DNA of 64,000 bases from Rhyzopertha dominica (Eukaryota; Arthropoda; Insecta; Coleoptera; Bostrichidae), in assembly GCA_025024175.1 (NCBI GenBank), contig QCXZ01000003.1, forward strand, positions 40,448,257 to 40,512,256, written 5' to 3'. The position numbers were made by a program, and so were the translations under genes. The first letter of the stretch is position 1, and every line of letters begins with the position of its first letter. Shown piece by piece: positions 35,556-47,399 of the stretch. The notes under the pieces are model-generated. The model searched no databases, had not been told where the DNA came from, and worked only from the letters and a program-made list of their open reading frames with translations.

Positions 35556-35572
35556 CACCACAAGATGGCGCT
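35556..35572 (+). promoter_or_regulatory. CTCF-like motif
   Basis: CACCACAAGATGGCGCT fits the insect CTCF core (CCAC.AGATGGCGC). CTCF marks insulators and domain boundaries. A single site match is suggestive only; the shorter AAGATGGCGC core also fits a YY1/Pho site. Confidence 0.35.
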
Positions 35573-35579
35573 TTAAAAC

Positions 35580-37020
35580 GAAGCAGTTTTTTTTACTTGA
35601 AAGATTTGCTACCGGGTAAACAAATATATTTTAGATTAACAGTTTGCGTAGGCGGATGCAAAAGCATGTGGCGATTGTAAACTGCAGACGATTACCCTTC
35701 TGCTTTCCGTCAGCGGGTCTTACTCAGGTAACAGCGAAATCGTAATTGGACTTTTTTTACCTGTCCAGAATTTCCTTTCAAACCTGATTTGCTATGTGAT
35801 TGTTGTAACTAAAACAATTATAATCGCTTAATGTCTATAAAATATTTAAATTAGCTGGTGCAACGTATCAATACGCTAGTTGAGGCGTTCCACTGCCGAC
35901 TGCGCTTGCTGTATACCTTTGTACCTTTGTGGAATAATTAATAGTTGTACAAAATGAAAGCGAGTGAAAGTAAACTTAAATATTTTGGAACATTTAGTGA
36001 TTATAACTATTGTTTTTGCTATTTATTATCCGGAAAATATGCGTATTTGGTTTTCTGCTGTAATTCAATATATTTTAATTAAAAATCACACACATCCAGT
36101 GCAGTGTGCGCTGAATGCTCAAACATTTCTTTAAGTAACAACACGAAAACGCTAAACAGTTAAAAAATATTCGCTTTTGTGCGATACTTCGCCATAGGTG
36201 CTAATCACCTAAAAGTGTCAAACAATGTAGTAGCAAATTCTTTTTGATCTATTCAGTTCCGTAATAGAATAAAGCAGCTGTTGTTTTGTATCACGGTGGA
36301 GCGCATCGCTGTTTAAAAGTTTGCATATTTATTTAAATACCTTCATAGCCTATAGTATTTAAGATATGTGCTAAAATTTTCTAGTAACATATTACACTAT
36401 AATATACTTCATACCGAATAACTGAAAAGTAGTGCCGATATGGTTTACTGATTAATTGTAACTTCCTTTCACCATAAACGACAACAGTATGTACAGTAAA
36501 GATTTTTTTGGCAGATGCCGCATTGCAAAATAAAAGAATATAAAACATAGAAACATAAAAGAGAAGAATATTAATCTGTCTACTTATTCTTATTTTGTTA
36601 ATACTATGTATCGTACAGAGATGTTATTGGTCTAAAAAAACACGTTAGGCACATGATATCAATTACAACATTTAGTTAATTTTTTAAGCATAATATCCAC
36701 AAATAAAAGAACAAAACTTAGAACTAAATAGAATAAAACAAATTTCGGTATAGGTTGTGCTTTATTTTGGTGATATATTGTTACATCCGTAAGTATTTCG
36801 CGTTAGATTGATGCATTTTCATCTTTATCATTTAATGTTAGATTTGTAAGGGTTTTAGAATTTTTTCAGTTTCAAAACAAAAACTCGTGGTCTAACGAAT
36901 ATTAGAAAGCTTATTCCATTTTACAACTATTCGTAAAATGTGGTTCGTGTTTATTTACAGTATGTACGTTTTTCCGCCCGCCTACTCATAGTTAATCTAA
37001 AATGTAAATATATAACAAGG
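35580..37020. other. AT-rich intergenic DNA, nothing recognised
   Basis: No gene recognised. The part next to 37020 may belong to the PLE end that carries the hammerhead ribozyme. Confidence 0.45.
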
Positions 37021-37026
37021 GTGTGC

Positions 37027-37121
37027 GCTGTGTTGTCTACACTAGAAACAATCCGAGGACAGCTGTTTCGATCTATTAGATCTCTTCAGCTAGGCTATAG
37101 TTCCAGTGTAGACAACACAGC
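37027..37121 (-). ncRNA. Type I hammerhead ribozyme (Penelope-like element terminus)
   Basis: Self-cleaving RNA fold on the minus strand. The core CTGAAGA is at 37089-37083, stem II GATCT-AAT-AGATC at 37082-37070, GAAA at 37069-37066, and a two-bp stem III with AGCT loop ends in GTC at 37058, placing cleavage between 37058 and 37057. The strands on both sides close a long stem I: 17 perfect bp (37027-37043 with 37105-37121) extended by about four more, an internal loop, and a short core-proximal helix with one mismatch. All invariant core bases are present. The ACAGCTGT of stem III is self-complementary, so it may work as a dimer, as known for hammerheads with minimal stem III. Such ribozymes occur in PLE pseudo-LTRs. 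Confidence 0.8.
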
Positions 37122-37135
37122 ACAGAAGTTTTACG

Positions 37136-37289
37136 AAACGTCTGGGATCGCTAGTGCGTCTAGAAGGGAACTCCATTGACAAGGTGTTTCAAACGAACAC
37201 TACCTTGCCGGCAGTTCCCAATGACGCATTACTGNATAGATGCAGCACCCANGTAAATCAAAACGTCTGGGATCGCTAGTGCGTCTAGA
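37136..37289. repeat. 29-bp direct repeats 125 bp apart, with an internal hairpin
   Basis: AAACGTCTGGGATCGCTAGT... (29 bp) at 37136-37164 recurs exactly at 37261-37289. Between them GGGAACT (37166-37172) and CAAGGT pair with ACCTTG and AGTTCCC (37202-37219). Two Ns fall in the spacer. Next to the hammerhead, so probably part of a PLE pseudo-LTR or tandem end. Confidence 0.7.
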
Positions 37290-37290
37290 C

Positions 37291-38030
37291 TAGGAATACC
37301 TAGCTTTTAAATACAACATGTCTTTTGTTTGTTTTCTGTTTATTGGATTGAAATATCGTTTATATAAAACTTATTGTGAGGCTTGAATCCCTGACCATTC
37401 GCCACTGGTCCATCATGTACCTGATTTCACATTTAAACAAAGCTCTAAGAAGTGTGCCATTTTATTTTATGAGAAATATATGGTACTTTTCGTTTTGTAG
37501 TAGTTCATAAAATGCGTGTATGCATTATTCGCAATTCTTTCTTGTTATTTTTTGGTAGTAGAACTAATGAAGCAGTACTTACTGCTTGCGCTAGTTCGAG
37601 AAGAGTTTCAAATAGCTATGGATAATTCATCATCGATCATCATCCTTTAGCACTATTACTACCTAAATGTGATTTTTACACAGAAATGGCTCAATCTTAA
37701 TAAGCTTAACAACTCAACGATGTCGTTTCAAGAAATTTTTCAAACATTAATAAACGAGATTTTACTTTTGTTTTTTCTCAAATGATTTGCGGAAGGACTG
37801 TATCAATACCTGTCCTGAAATAATGAGCTTAGGTATCTAATTTACCGCTGTTCTTGTAATTTATCGTTAGTAGTAACTAGCGTTTACTACCATGCGACAG
37901 TTATTTTATTTCACTAGTAACAGGATTTAATTATTCAGGCGCCCTTTATAATAATTAGCACTGATGTTCGGCGCTAAATTTGGAAATGTCTTAATATCGC
38001 GATTAGCCATAGAGTTATTGCTAGTTAAGT
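37291..38030. other. AT-rich intergenic DNA, nothing recognised
   Basis: No gene or repeat recognised on either strand. Confidence 0.45.
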
Positions 38031-38033
38031 ATT

Positions 38034-38240
38034 CTGAAACCGGAGGTTTCAGGTGTGGGGCTGAAATCACGCGAGAGCACGACGAGTTCAAGGGCACCCA
38101 AAGCGTTTTGCGAGCCACTCGCAATGGGAGGGGCTGGCAAAATTTTGATAAATAATAGTGCTGCGTGCTTCCAGGGCCGTATTATACAGTTAATTACACG
38201 AAACGGACGCGGAACGCTTCAGCCTTCTGTCTGTTAATTT
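38034..38240. promoter_or_regulatory. GC-richer island beginning with a CTGAAACC palindrome
   Basis: CTGAAACC-GGA-GGTTTCAG at 38034-38052 is a perfect 8-bp palindrome. The following 190 bp have raised GC with no family-like ORF. Function unknown. Confidence 0.25.
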
Positions 38241-38244
38241 CAGC

Positions 38245-39055
38245 GTGAGATGTGCAGCAGTTTTTTTGGCATGCTTTTGTTTTCACGTTTCGCTGAAGTT
38301 TATTGCAGGCATTATTTAACAAGAAAGGGGGAAGTAGTTTCTCATCGTCTACTATTATACATTTTCTTATTTCAATAGTGCTGTCAGCATGAATGTATAA
38401 GTGCTTCTTAAATTGTTTTGATTTTATTAGGGTGGTAAGGTAAAAGCATTTAAATGAAATTGTTCCTATATAGTTATTGCTCGTCATTAATAATCAATCA
38501 AAGGTAACTAGTATTTATGTTAAGTAATCTACATGTCGTGAAGTATTCAGCTTCGGGTACGATACAGTTGGGCATTTTAAAAAGTATTGACAAAAGAAAG
38601 CTGTCAGAAAACACAATTTTAAAGCATATTACAAATTAAATCTCTTCTTCGTATTACTGTCTGTTGTTTTGCGTACTTACTAGACTATTGGTAGTACTTA
38701 ATTGTTTAAATTATGTTAATATAAAGTGTTAAATACTAAGCTGTCCTGTATAATGTAACTGACGATATCGGAGCAGCAAATTATGAAATCAACATCGCAG
38801 TACTTGTCCTATGCAGCAAAGCTTTCGAAATACTTAATAATGACATACTGTTTACTTCATATCTAAGCAACGTAGTGAAAAAAATAGTGTAGTGGTACCT
38901 CTGAGACATTTCGTATAAGCTCCGGTGTTAAATAACTACTAGATCCAATGAAATTTCTACCATTGTCGTTATAAATACAACGACAAAGGCCTCAACGACT
39001 AAGAAAACGATTCAAGGCAGCTAAACAGGCGTTAGTCGACAAGTCTGAAACTAGT
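38245..39055. other. AT-rich intergenic DNA, nothing recognised
   Basis: No gene recognised. The BEL/Pao integrase fragment ends at about 39060 at the far side. Confidence 0.45.
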
Positions 39056-39059
39056 TCCA

Positions 39060-41950
39060 AATGAACAGCCTTAGTAGTCATACAAATAAATAACGCTAAA
39101 TAAGATTTGGACATTTTGGAATTCTTTGATAACGAAGGGACACACAAAATCTACACCAACATTAACAAATGGTCGACCTTGACCTTGAGTTACTCTGCAA
39201 AAAGGCAGATTTCCCATGGTGGGAAAGCGGTTGCTTTCTGTCGAAAACAAATTAGATAGCCTCCAAAACGCTGGCAGATAGCACTTGGCGCAGCAAGTAT
39301 TATCCAAAAAATGCGGCACAATAAAAACTGCAGCGTTCGAGGACCAACATGCAAATAAGACAGGTGATAGTAGTTAATTAACAAATGAGTTAGATGACTA
39401 TGTTTAGGAAGCAGAACAGAATGCTTAGCAGAGTACGGAGGAGAAGAGCTTTGAAGTCTTCCAATAAACCCGCGTAGTTGCATCAAAATAAACCTGCTGA
39501 GAATGTTTAACCCAGCACATAAGAACGTTCAGCACACGATAAAATGGCACTGAGTTGACGATTTATAGCTTTCCTGCAATTGTTAATGGAACGAAGGCAC
39601 AAAGCAGTGATTCTTCGCAGCGAACGAAGGTCAGAAAAACACTGCAAAATTTCACTTTCCTTGGTTCTCACAGTTACTGTTGAGACCATAGAATGAACGG
39701 GCTTTCGTTCGGGAATACAAGAAACAACAGATACGTCTCCTGACGCAAGGAAGTTTAAGCCATGGAGGGCCAGTCCACCAAAGATCGCAGCAACTGATAT
39801 TCGAAGGCAGCAATCCTCTGTATGCCAAATCGGCAGGATTTTTATTAGATGCGACATGATGCCACAAATTATGCTCGATAATATCCTGGATTTGGACCAC
39901 GCGATTAGATACAAACTTTTTAAGAAGATGGGGTGCGGTGCAAGGCCAGGAGAGAACTATAGCAGAATCGGTCCAAGCTGAAATTTTCGTTTTAACTGGA
40001 AAGCATTCTCCGAGAGAACTTAAAAGAAATCTAACAATTTACGCTAAAAGAAGAGCACCTCATAATTCTAGTCGAATGATAGATAACGGCTTTATGGGAG
40101 CAACTTTAGATTTAGCCTTTAAGAGTCTAATTTTGGGTTCAGCNCTATTAGAAAAAAACACAGAGGTATACAACAGCTGCGTAACCCTTTTCGCTAGCAT
40201 CAGAAAATCCGACAAGATGATAATCTATGCCATCACTAGTAAATATATAACGAGGTATTCTAATGTCTCAATAAAGGTGAGCTCGTGATAAAAGAAATCC
40301 ATAGGTACATTGTGAATGTCCAGAGGGCGGACAGAATCAAAACCACGCTTCCAAAACTCTTGCATTAGAAATTTAGCAACAAAAATAACGGGAGAAATCC
40401 AGCCAAGGGGATCGTATAATCGGGCAATACAAGAGAGCACTAACCTTTTAGTATGGTTGCACTCGAAAGGGGCAGTATGGTAAGAAAATGAGTAACATAC
40501 ACACCAAATACTTTCAAGGAAATCTCAACGTCGGGTAAAAGAAGGGTTGCATATCACACTTATCCGGAGGTAGATGGGCAAGCAGGCTGCTGCCCATTTT
40601 GCCAGTTCGAAACCGCCTAGCTCTAATAGTCTAATTAGATAAGCCTGTAATGTTAGAGCGTCTTCCATGCAAGATGAGCCCGCCAAAATGTCATCAATAT
40701 ATGTACAACTCGCAAATAGGTTGGCAGCTTCTAGAAAGTGCGAACCTTCGTCTTTTACTAACTGCTGCAAGATGCGAATAGCTAAATAGGGTGATGAGTA
40801 CACTCCATAAGTTACTGTTAGGAATTCAAATTCATTGAAAGTTTCATTTGGAGACGGTCTCCAGAGAAAATGCTGAAATTTTCTGTGCTCTGGTAACACT
40901 GTAATCTGACGATACATTTTAGATGTTTCGCACACAAAAACTATCGGATGAATTCTAAAGCTACAGAAAATAAAAGCGAGGTTCGTTTGTAGCTTAGGAC
41001 CAGCATATAACAAATCATTAAGAGATTTTTTGGATAGATTTTTGCGGAGGCATTCAAAGCTACCCGAATTTTAGTTTCGTTGTCAGCAGTTTTAATAACC
41101 GCTGATATGGAATATAATTAGTGGTAGGACTGAAAGTACCAAAAGGAATAGACTTCATGTGCCCCAGAGATACATATTCTGACAAAAATGTATTATAGGA
41201 CTGGAAGAGGTCAGGGTCACGTTTAAAACGTCGTTCTAGGGAGTTTAAAGAAGAGCGGGCAATTGATAATGACTCACGCAGTAGGGAAGCATCATCCTTA
41301 AACATAAGAGGAACAACACAACGACCCGTCTCATTACGTTTATGCAAGCATTGATACATGTCCTCTCAAATAAGATAACAAGGATCAACAGGTGGTTCAA
41401 AGAGCACTTCCTCCACTTCCCAGAATTGCTTCATAATGGTGTCGAGAGAATATGATTATGTGGCAACCCCACAATAACTAGAAGATGGAAAGGAACAATC
41501 ATTAAGAACTTTACCCACAACGACGTAACCAAAGATACTATTAAGAGCGATGGGTGTGCTTTGAGAAGAGGCAAACCGTCCACCGTCGAATATATAGGGA
41601 AAAACATCAGCTCCAAGTAGAACCTCAATGCGTCCAGGTTTCTCAAAATCAGGGTCAGCTAGAATAAGTTGATCAAATTCCTCGTGCAATAAATTAGATT
41701 CCTGGACAGACGGCGTATAAGTAGTGATTTTCGGCAACACGGCAGCATCAATGTGAGGAATTGGTTGCGAAGTATTGTGAAGTTTGATCGTTAAAGAAAT
41801 TAACCCTGTGGAAAAGGAATTCACAGATCCCCCAATACCAGTAATACGGCAATGACAACTGGTTCATTCCTTGTTGTTTGTGGTACAACCTACTGCCTAA
41901 GTACCTGACTCCAATTATAATGCAGAATTCCGCAACACTTTCCACATAAT
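39060..41950 (-). pseudogene. BEL/Pao retrotransposon Pol, truncated and frameshifted
   Basis: On the minus strand, from high to low coordinates: protease-like segment (41945-41460; IEVLLGADVFPYIF), linker with LERRFKRD and YVSLGHMKS (41359-41060), RT with LYAGPKLQTNLA, KMYRQI and YIDD (40701-40690) followed by ILAGS, connection domain LYDPLGWISPVIF (40440-40225), RNase H pieces with WTDSAIVLSW (about 40000-39910), NPADLAYRGLLPS and DLWWTGPPWL (39900-39650), and the start of integrase with MGNLPFCRVT (about 39210) and VGVDFVCPF (39130). There is no gag, integrase core or LTR; the fragment ends at 39060. Many frameshifts. It differs from the 56870-62583 copy, so it is a separate, older lineage. 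Confidence 0.8.
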
Positions 41951-41954
41951 TTCA

Positions 41955-43015
41955 TCTTTCTGGAGAATATACTCAAAATTAAATGTAAAAATACTTTACA
42001 TGACTTCAGGCATTGTATTATCCAAAGCATTAGCGATATTAAAAATTAGTACTGTTTCTTCAGTACATATTACGATTGATTATTCGTTTGCTAAAACAGT
42101 TTACAGAATAGGTACATACAAAAATTATGTTTGCACAATATGCAATGGCTTTTATTAAATATATTTTTAGAAATGAAGCCGTTAAATAGTACCTATATTT
42201 TGCAATTCGTTGTTTTGGGTAAGCGAGCGTCGGTGCATATAACAATTACTTATTCTGTGGGATCCTAACTGAAGTTATATTATACAATTTAAAAAAATTT
42301 TAAAAACCTAAAAGGAAGGTAAAAACGTCAAAAATAATAGTTTTTATTGAAACCAGAATCCGGTAAAAGAACTATAATAAGTATTAAAACAGTTTCTGTA
42401 AAATGTCTAGCACACACCACGTATTGTTAAAAATATGCCTTCCCGTGTTGTTGTTTTCAAGCATTAATTAAATCTGTTTGCGGGCCCTTTAAACAATGAT
42501 ACTTATTTTTTACTGTAGAAACCAATTCTGTAGTTAGAGAAAAAGAATTTACATGCCCTATTATATAATTAAATAAATCCAACTTAAAGCGTTTTATAAA
42601 AAATAAGTTTTTAGGTTAACAGTTGATGGCACCGTAAAACTCGTAAGAGTAAGTACGTAAAACTGTGACATCCCCAGCCGTCGGATACCCGTTACCAAGC
42701 CCATTAAGCATCACATCGAAATGAACACGTTTGGTTTCTTATCATTGCTAAAGAGTTCAAGAAAAAGATGTGTTTTTTAAAGGATTACGCTATGTCTGTG
42801 AATATAAATCTAACCTAAATGGAAGGAAATACTTCAGATGTGGAAACCAAGCAATTCAGATTTGGTGAAAAATGTGAGGGTAAACTCAAGATAATGGAGG
42901 TAGTGACTGATCAACTATTATCGCAGAAGCGTGCAAATGTGTAAAATCTGATAACATCATTATAATACTTAGATTTTTAAACCACATCAAGACTGCAAAT
43001 CTTTAGTGGGTATAT
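41955..43015. other. AT-rich intergenic DNA, nothing recognised
   Basis: No gene recognised on either strand. No LTR of the adjacent BEL/Pao fragment was detected. Confidence 0.45.
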
Positions 43016-43019
43016 AGAA

Positions 43020-43270
43020 ATTACTGCTTTTGTAAGGCTTCGTCACCGAACGATTAAAGCTCCAGATTTGCGTGCCGCCGTTTACAGCTCTGGCAATTAA
43101 TTCCCCTCCCCCTACCGAACCAAAACGGCACGCAAATGCTGCCTCCATCCGATATCTTTATCAGCGCCCGGCAAAACTTGCCTTAAATCTCCGCGCGATC
43201 GGTCGGCTTGAAAAGCATAGCCAGAAATGATGAATAATTCACAGCAAACAGGAAAGATCGTCACACTCAT
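43020..43270. promoter_or_regulatory. GC-richer island with a 12-bp inverted repeat
   Basis: ATTTGCGTGCCG (43066-43077) is exactly inverted at 43126-43137. GATA and TTATCAG motifs lie at 43151-43164 and homeodomain-type TTAATT/AATAATTC nearby. No long ORF. It resembles a conserved enhancer more than a gene. Confidence 0.3.
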
Positions 43271-43274
43271 GGCC

Positions 43275-43690
43275 TTGCAACCGGGCTTCTAGCTTAGATT
43301 GCCAATATTTTTAGTACAGGTAATGCTGTAAAAGTAATTTACCTAAAACGATTGTACTTGGATTACTTTATTAAGAGATCTGGTATATAAAAGTTCAAAG
43401 GATGTATTTGACTATTTGGCATTTAGTTCTTTAAGAACAGAATGAAAAGAATCGGTTAGCCGGTGCGCGCGGGGGGGGGGGTATATCATCGGAGTTGATG
43501 TATTTCATGCAACGCTAAACCTTTTTGGAATTTTACAATTCTAGTAGAAACAGGTATAGTGGAATTCCATCGGTGATGTACTGATAACAGAGCAAGTATA
43601 TTGGACCGACTAAACCTGCCATTTTNTGGTTAAAGTGAATTAATACATATAAAACAAATTCTTATTTCTAATAATACTATTTTAACTAAG
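43275..43690. other. Intergenic DNA with a poly-G run
   Basis: A run of about 12 G follows GCGCGC at about 43466-43481. One N at 43626. Nothing else recognised. Confidence 0.5.
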
Positions 43691-44065
43691 TTAAAATTGT
43701 CAGTGCTCTCAAAAAGTCTTAGCCTTGATGGTATTCCTGTAATCTTTTTGCGAGAAGTCTTTAGGCGATGGCACAAGTTAATAACTTTTAGTTAAATAAA
43801 TAACTAACCCAAGAGTATAGACCTGAACTATGGAAAATGTCCTACATAAAACCAATTTATAAAGGGGGCTGCAATCAAGATGTTAAAAAATTACAGGAGC
43901 GTTCCGTTAACGGAGCCTGTAGCTAAGATGTGAGATGACATAGTTTCAGATGTTTCTTTCTACGTAAAGGAAATCACGGTAGATGAGCAACACGGATTCA
44001 TGCAGCAGACAGTTTAGAGACTTAGAGGTTTTAACTACAAATATTACAGAACTAAGTTCCTATTT
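43690..44065 (+). pseudogene. CR1/Jockey-like reverse transcriptase fragment
   Basis: Plus-strand pieces read LDGIPVIFLRE, YRPELWKMSYIKPIYKGG, NYRSVPLTEPVAKM and DEQHGFMQ. These are the N-terminal RT motifs of CR1/Jockey-group elements in the correct order (P.GIP, W..S.I.PI.K.G, NYR.I.L, QHGF). The catalytic palm is absent. Frames shift twice. Confidence 0.65.
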
Positions 44066-44069
44066 AACT

Positions 44070-44380
44070 ACGATGTTAACCATTGTCGTGGTGGTGGTCG
44101 TCGGAAGTTTCATTTTGAATCTTCCTTATTCTTGTAATGTAAAGCATCCATTTAGTCGGGAATAAAGATGACATTCTAATTGATACAAAATTGGCAAGTA
44201 CAATGTGTAAAAAAGACAACCTGCAAGTACGCACGGATATTCGCAAACTCGCCTTGGAGGTAAGCATGATGGTAGTCGAAAAATTTCGGTATATAATGTA
44301 CAATTTACAGAAATAAAGGGCTATATTGTTTTTCAAAATATTGGCCTTACATTTATTATACATTCAAAATTTACTATACG
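44070..44380. other. Intergenic DNA, nothing recognised
   Basis: No family-like ORF in this interval. Confidence 0.4.
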
Positions 44381-44385
44381 ATTAT

Positions 44386-44679
44386 CTAAAGAAAATGTTG
44401 CAACATGACACAGTTTGGCGGCGAAAGATGCAAACAATTATTTAGAAGAGCTACGCAAATTTGAAACATACGAGCTGTTGATTGTTGCGTGTTTCCCTCG
44501 ATCTCAATCTTCTTTTTGGATCGTCGTGAGATTGTGGGGAATCCAACGAGAGCAATGTTTTCTGATGGGTAATTGCGCATGCAAAATGGAATGTATGGAG
44601 GTCCAAGAAATATTAATTCAATCAATTCTTCGTCAATGTTTTCCGCTGTAACAGATGTTACGGCACGAACACGTCTCAT
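44386..44679 (-). pseudogene. Possible mariner-type transposase N-terminal remnant
   Basis: A 97-codon minus-strand frame starts MRRVRAVTSVTAENIDE, which loosely resembles the R.RSVRT.ENI segment after the helix-turn-helix in insect mariner-type transposases. The rest has no match. It may be a chance ORF. Confidence 0.2.
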
Positions 44680-44684
44680 TTGAC

Positions 44685-46545
44685 CCTTCAGTGAAGCACG
44701 ATCTCATTCTAGTTCTTAGAACCGGTGATATACACTCAATGCACAAACTAAATGTTCCATGCGTTGTTATGGAGTCCGTCAGGCCACTACGAAAATCATA
44801 CTAATTCATAGCGTAAACGTTTTCTCGTGTTAGCTCTTTTAGGCGATTCGTATGTACTTAAAAAAGCAGGGTGTTTAAACGAATTATATTTTTACAGTCT
44901 GACAGAAACACCGAAACTCTGACCGATGACGCTATGCCAGGAAATATGTGTTGCTTTAGTATTTGGTGAAAACCTTGATAGATATATTTGTTTGTATTGG
45001 AGGTACAGTGTTGTTATTTTCTTATTCCTTCGATGGTGGCGAGCTTTCTGGTTCCTTCTTTTACATAAACTATGGGTTCTGCGTTTTAGCCCTTTTCAAA
45101 CTTTTATTTCTTTGTAACGATTTGTTTGCTCAGATGAATGTCATTTATTTGTATTCTGTTATTGATAGAGATAATTAATGGTATCTGTAAAAAGCTATAT
45201 ATGGTATTTACTTATGTTTTTATCTTAAAGCTTACGTGTATTGTGTGTATAAAACGTTATATATGTAGTTGGATTGTCTGTATGTANACATTTGTTGGTT
45301 ATGTNTGTTAGATTTTGCTTGCATTTGCTAACTTTCATATCGANTGACATTAGACCCACGAAAGATTTTTATAATTGATCAATACTTATTTTCATCCCCT
45401 TATACTTCCGAAGCGAGTTCCAGCCGCCAGAAATGAAGCGAAATTTAGTTCGCCTCAATCCCACATACGCTACATACAGTGGAATACGAGGATGTTCAGT
45501 ATACGTATACCGAGCAGAACAGAATTTAGTACGCGATTTACAAACCCAACTGAGGTGACGAAATCGTCGCTTCTCGGGCTTTCCGAAACTAAACGAATGA
45601 CATCAGTGTTCAGGATAACATAAGGAACAGATATGGAGCATCGGGAAACTATAGTTTGATAAAGAAAGCAAGTACCATTCTTTGTTCTCTTTCTTGTTAT
45701 TAAACCGTTGTGCCTCTTCTGTTGTACTTGCTTTGGTAGTATCGTGATTTAGTCAGTATCCAGGAAGTATAATACCTATCCAGCAAATTTCAGGGGGAGC
45801 AGGAGGTAGCTCAGATACTACAGAAACAGGTAGAAACTACAGTGGTAGGCAAACAGGTACGCTCTTATAGGTATAGGAATAAAAAAAACGTGTTATAACT
45901 AACCGTTACATAAGACTACAGGTATCTATTTAACTTTTTAATTAGTCTAGTCTAGTCTAACACGATTAGTTTACGGTCTTTTTTATACCGACCGATGAAT
46001 ACTCTGGAAGCAGCTTCGATAACATTCTACCGATCGATAATGCTCGAACGTTATGCGTTATTCGCAGTTTCGTCATTTCGCGGGAAAGTATCACTATCTA
46101 ACAATATTTCAGCATCAATTCCATTCAGAATTTATTTTTGTTTAAAATAAATAGAAAGAATCTTGATTATTATTTGTTATTAGTGCATAATATCGATATT
46201 TTAAAATTATGTACCTACCGAATTGTTATTATTAACTCACTGCCTTCCAACATGACCATTTCACTACTAATGATATTGAAATTGAAATTCTAGTTGCAAG
46301 CAGTTGCTTAGTATGCTATGGTAATTAAACTTTCGAGACGAGAAAATGAAATGTATTAATTTACCCCTTTTTGCTTTCATTTAGGCAGGTATAAAAGATC
46401 AGTTTGCGTTTTACACAATGAAAAGGGTGTAGCAATCTTTAACATCTATACAAAAATCTTCGTTGTTTTAAGTATATTTCGATTTCTTGATACTGATCAG
46501 AATCGTGACTTAGCTCGTAGTTAAACATCGGTTAGCAGTTTGTGC
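44685..46545. other. Intergenic DNA, nothing recognised
   Basis: A TATAAAAG at 46390-46397 is followed 2 bp later by TCAGTTTG, an Inr-like string, but the spacing is wrong for a TATA/Inr pair. Three Ns lie at 45287-45344. No gene recognised. Confidence 0.4.
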
Positions 46546-46549
46546 GTGC

Positions 46550-46780
46550 GTGGTTGTCTTGGATCGGGCTTTGGTGGCACTTCCGCGTCTCCCGAACTGG
46601 CAATTTCGGCGACGTCGACGTGGACGTTGTGCCATTCCGAATAGCACTCGAAAACTTTGTTACAGAAAGTTGGGAGAGCCGTGTTACTTGAGCAAATCGG
46701 GTTTTCGCTTTAGTCCAGACAGGTTGGCTGGGATACGGCGTTTGTCGAGCTCACAGAAAATTATTATTTCTGTCTGACAC
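46550..46780. promoter_or_regulatory. GC-rich island upstream of a PLE fragment
   Basis: CpG-rich sequence (GGCGACGTCGACGTGGACG) with a 75-codon Arg-rich plus-strand ORF that has no family resemblance. It could be an exon, a promoter or non-coding DNA. Confidence 0.2.
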
Positions 46781-46849
46781 CCGCCAGAAACGATTTTTTT
46801 CATAGCCCTGAACTTTCTGTGCCTATGAACATGCATTGATTCGGAAGTT

Positions 46850-47073
46850 GGTCTACGAAATTCCTTTCAATGCTTAGAGAACACAGAAGAGATATAAAAA
46901 ATATTAAATCAACCTCTGTAATATTTAATCATTGTTATGAACTTGACCATAAATATAATTTTAATAATTTAATAGTTTTGGATAAAGAAATAAATTTAAA
47001 GAAACGTCTTTTTTTTAAATTTTTAAAAATTAATACCTATCTCCTTCATTTTAAACCATTTTCGTCATTATAA
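46850..47073 (+). pseudogene. Penelope-like element GIY-YIG domain, C-terminal fragment
   Basis: PLE proteins carry a C-terminal GIY-YIG nuclease used for target cleavage. Here the frame through 46870 reads LREHRRDIKN, STSVIFNHCYELDH and FNNLIVLDKEINLKKRL, matching the R..EH and H....GH...F blocks after the GIY-YIG core. The GIY and YIG strands themselves are missing. A hammerhead-like motif follows at 47345, as expected for a PLE 3' end. Confidence 0.65.
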
Positions 47074-47074
47074 G

Positions 47075-47340
47075 TTCCTACTTGCACTCTCCAAATTTCT
47101 CGTCCTATCTAGATTTCATATTATTAGTTGTCAGTTTTTTAATTTTGAAAGATATATAAATATTTGTCAAGACTGTTTGTGATTATTAATAGTTAGCAAA
47201 ATGTAAAATTACTTACAAGTATTACAGTTATATATATGATGTTAAGACTGCTGTTCAATTTACACTAATTCCGTTTCTATTGCAAGTATTTTCATGTGGT
47301 TTGTTGTTCTGTATTTGCAGTTATTTAATAAAATATTACA
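47075..47340 (+). other. AT-rich putative 3' untranslated part of the PLE fragment
   Basis: Lies between the GIY-YIG remnant and the hammerhead-like motif. No other feature. Confidence 0.35.
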
Positions 47341-47342
47341 GG

Positions 47343-47373
47343 CCCAGAAGAAGGAGACAAATGATCTCCGAAA
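47343..47373 (+). ncRNA. Hammerhead-like motif (degenerate)
   Basis: CAGAAGA (the U of CUGANGA is A), one extra A, stem GGAGA...TCTCC with a 7-base loop, then GAAAGCTTGTC. Stem II is intact but the core has a substitution in an invariant position, so it is unlikely to cleave. Confidence 0.4.
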
Positions 47374-47399
47374 GCTTGTCATAAGATAAAAGGAGTTTA

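Noticed and set aside
46390..46406. TATAAAAG followed by TCAGTTTG as a core promoter
   Set aside because: The Inr-like string is only 2 bp after the TATA string; the normal distance is about 25-30 bp.
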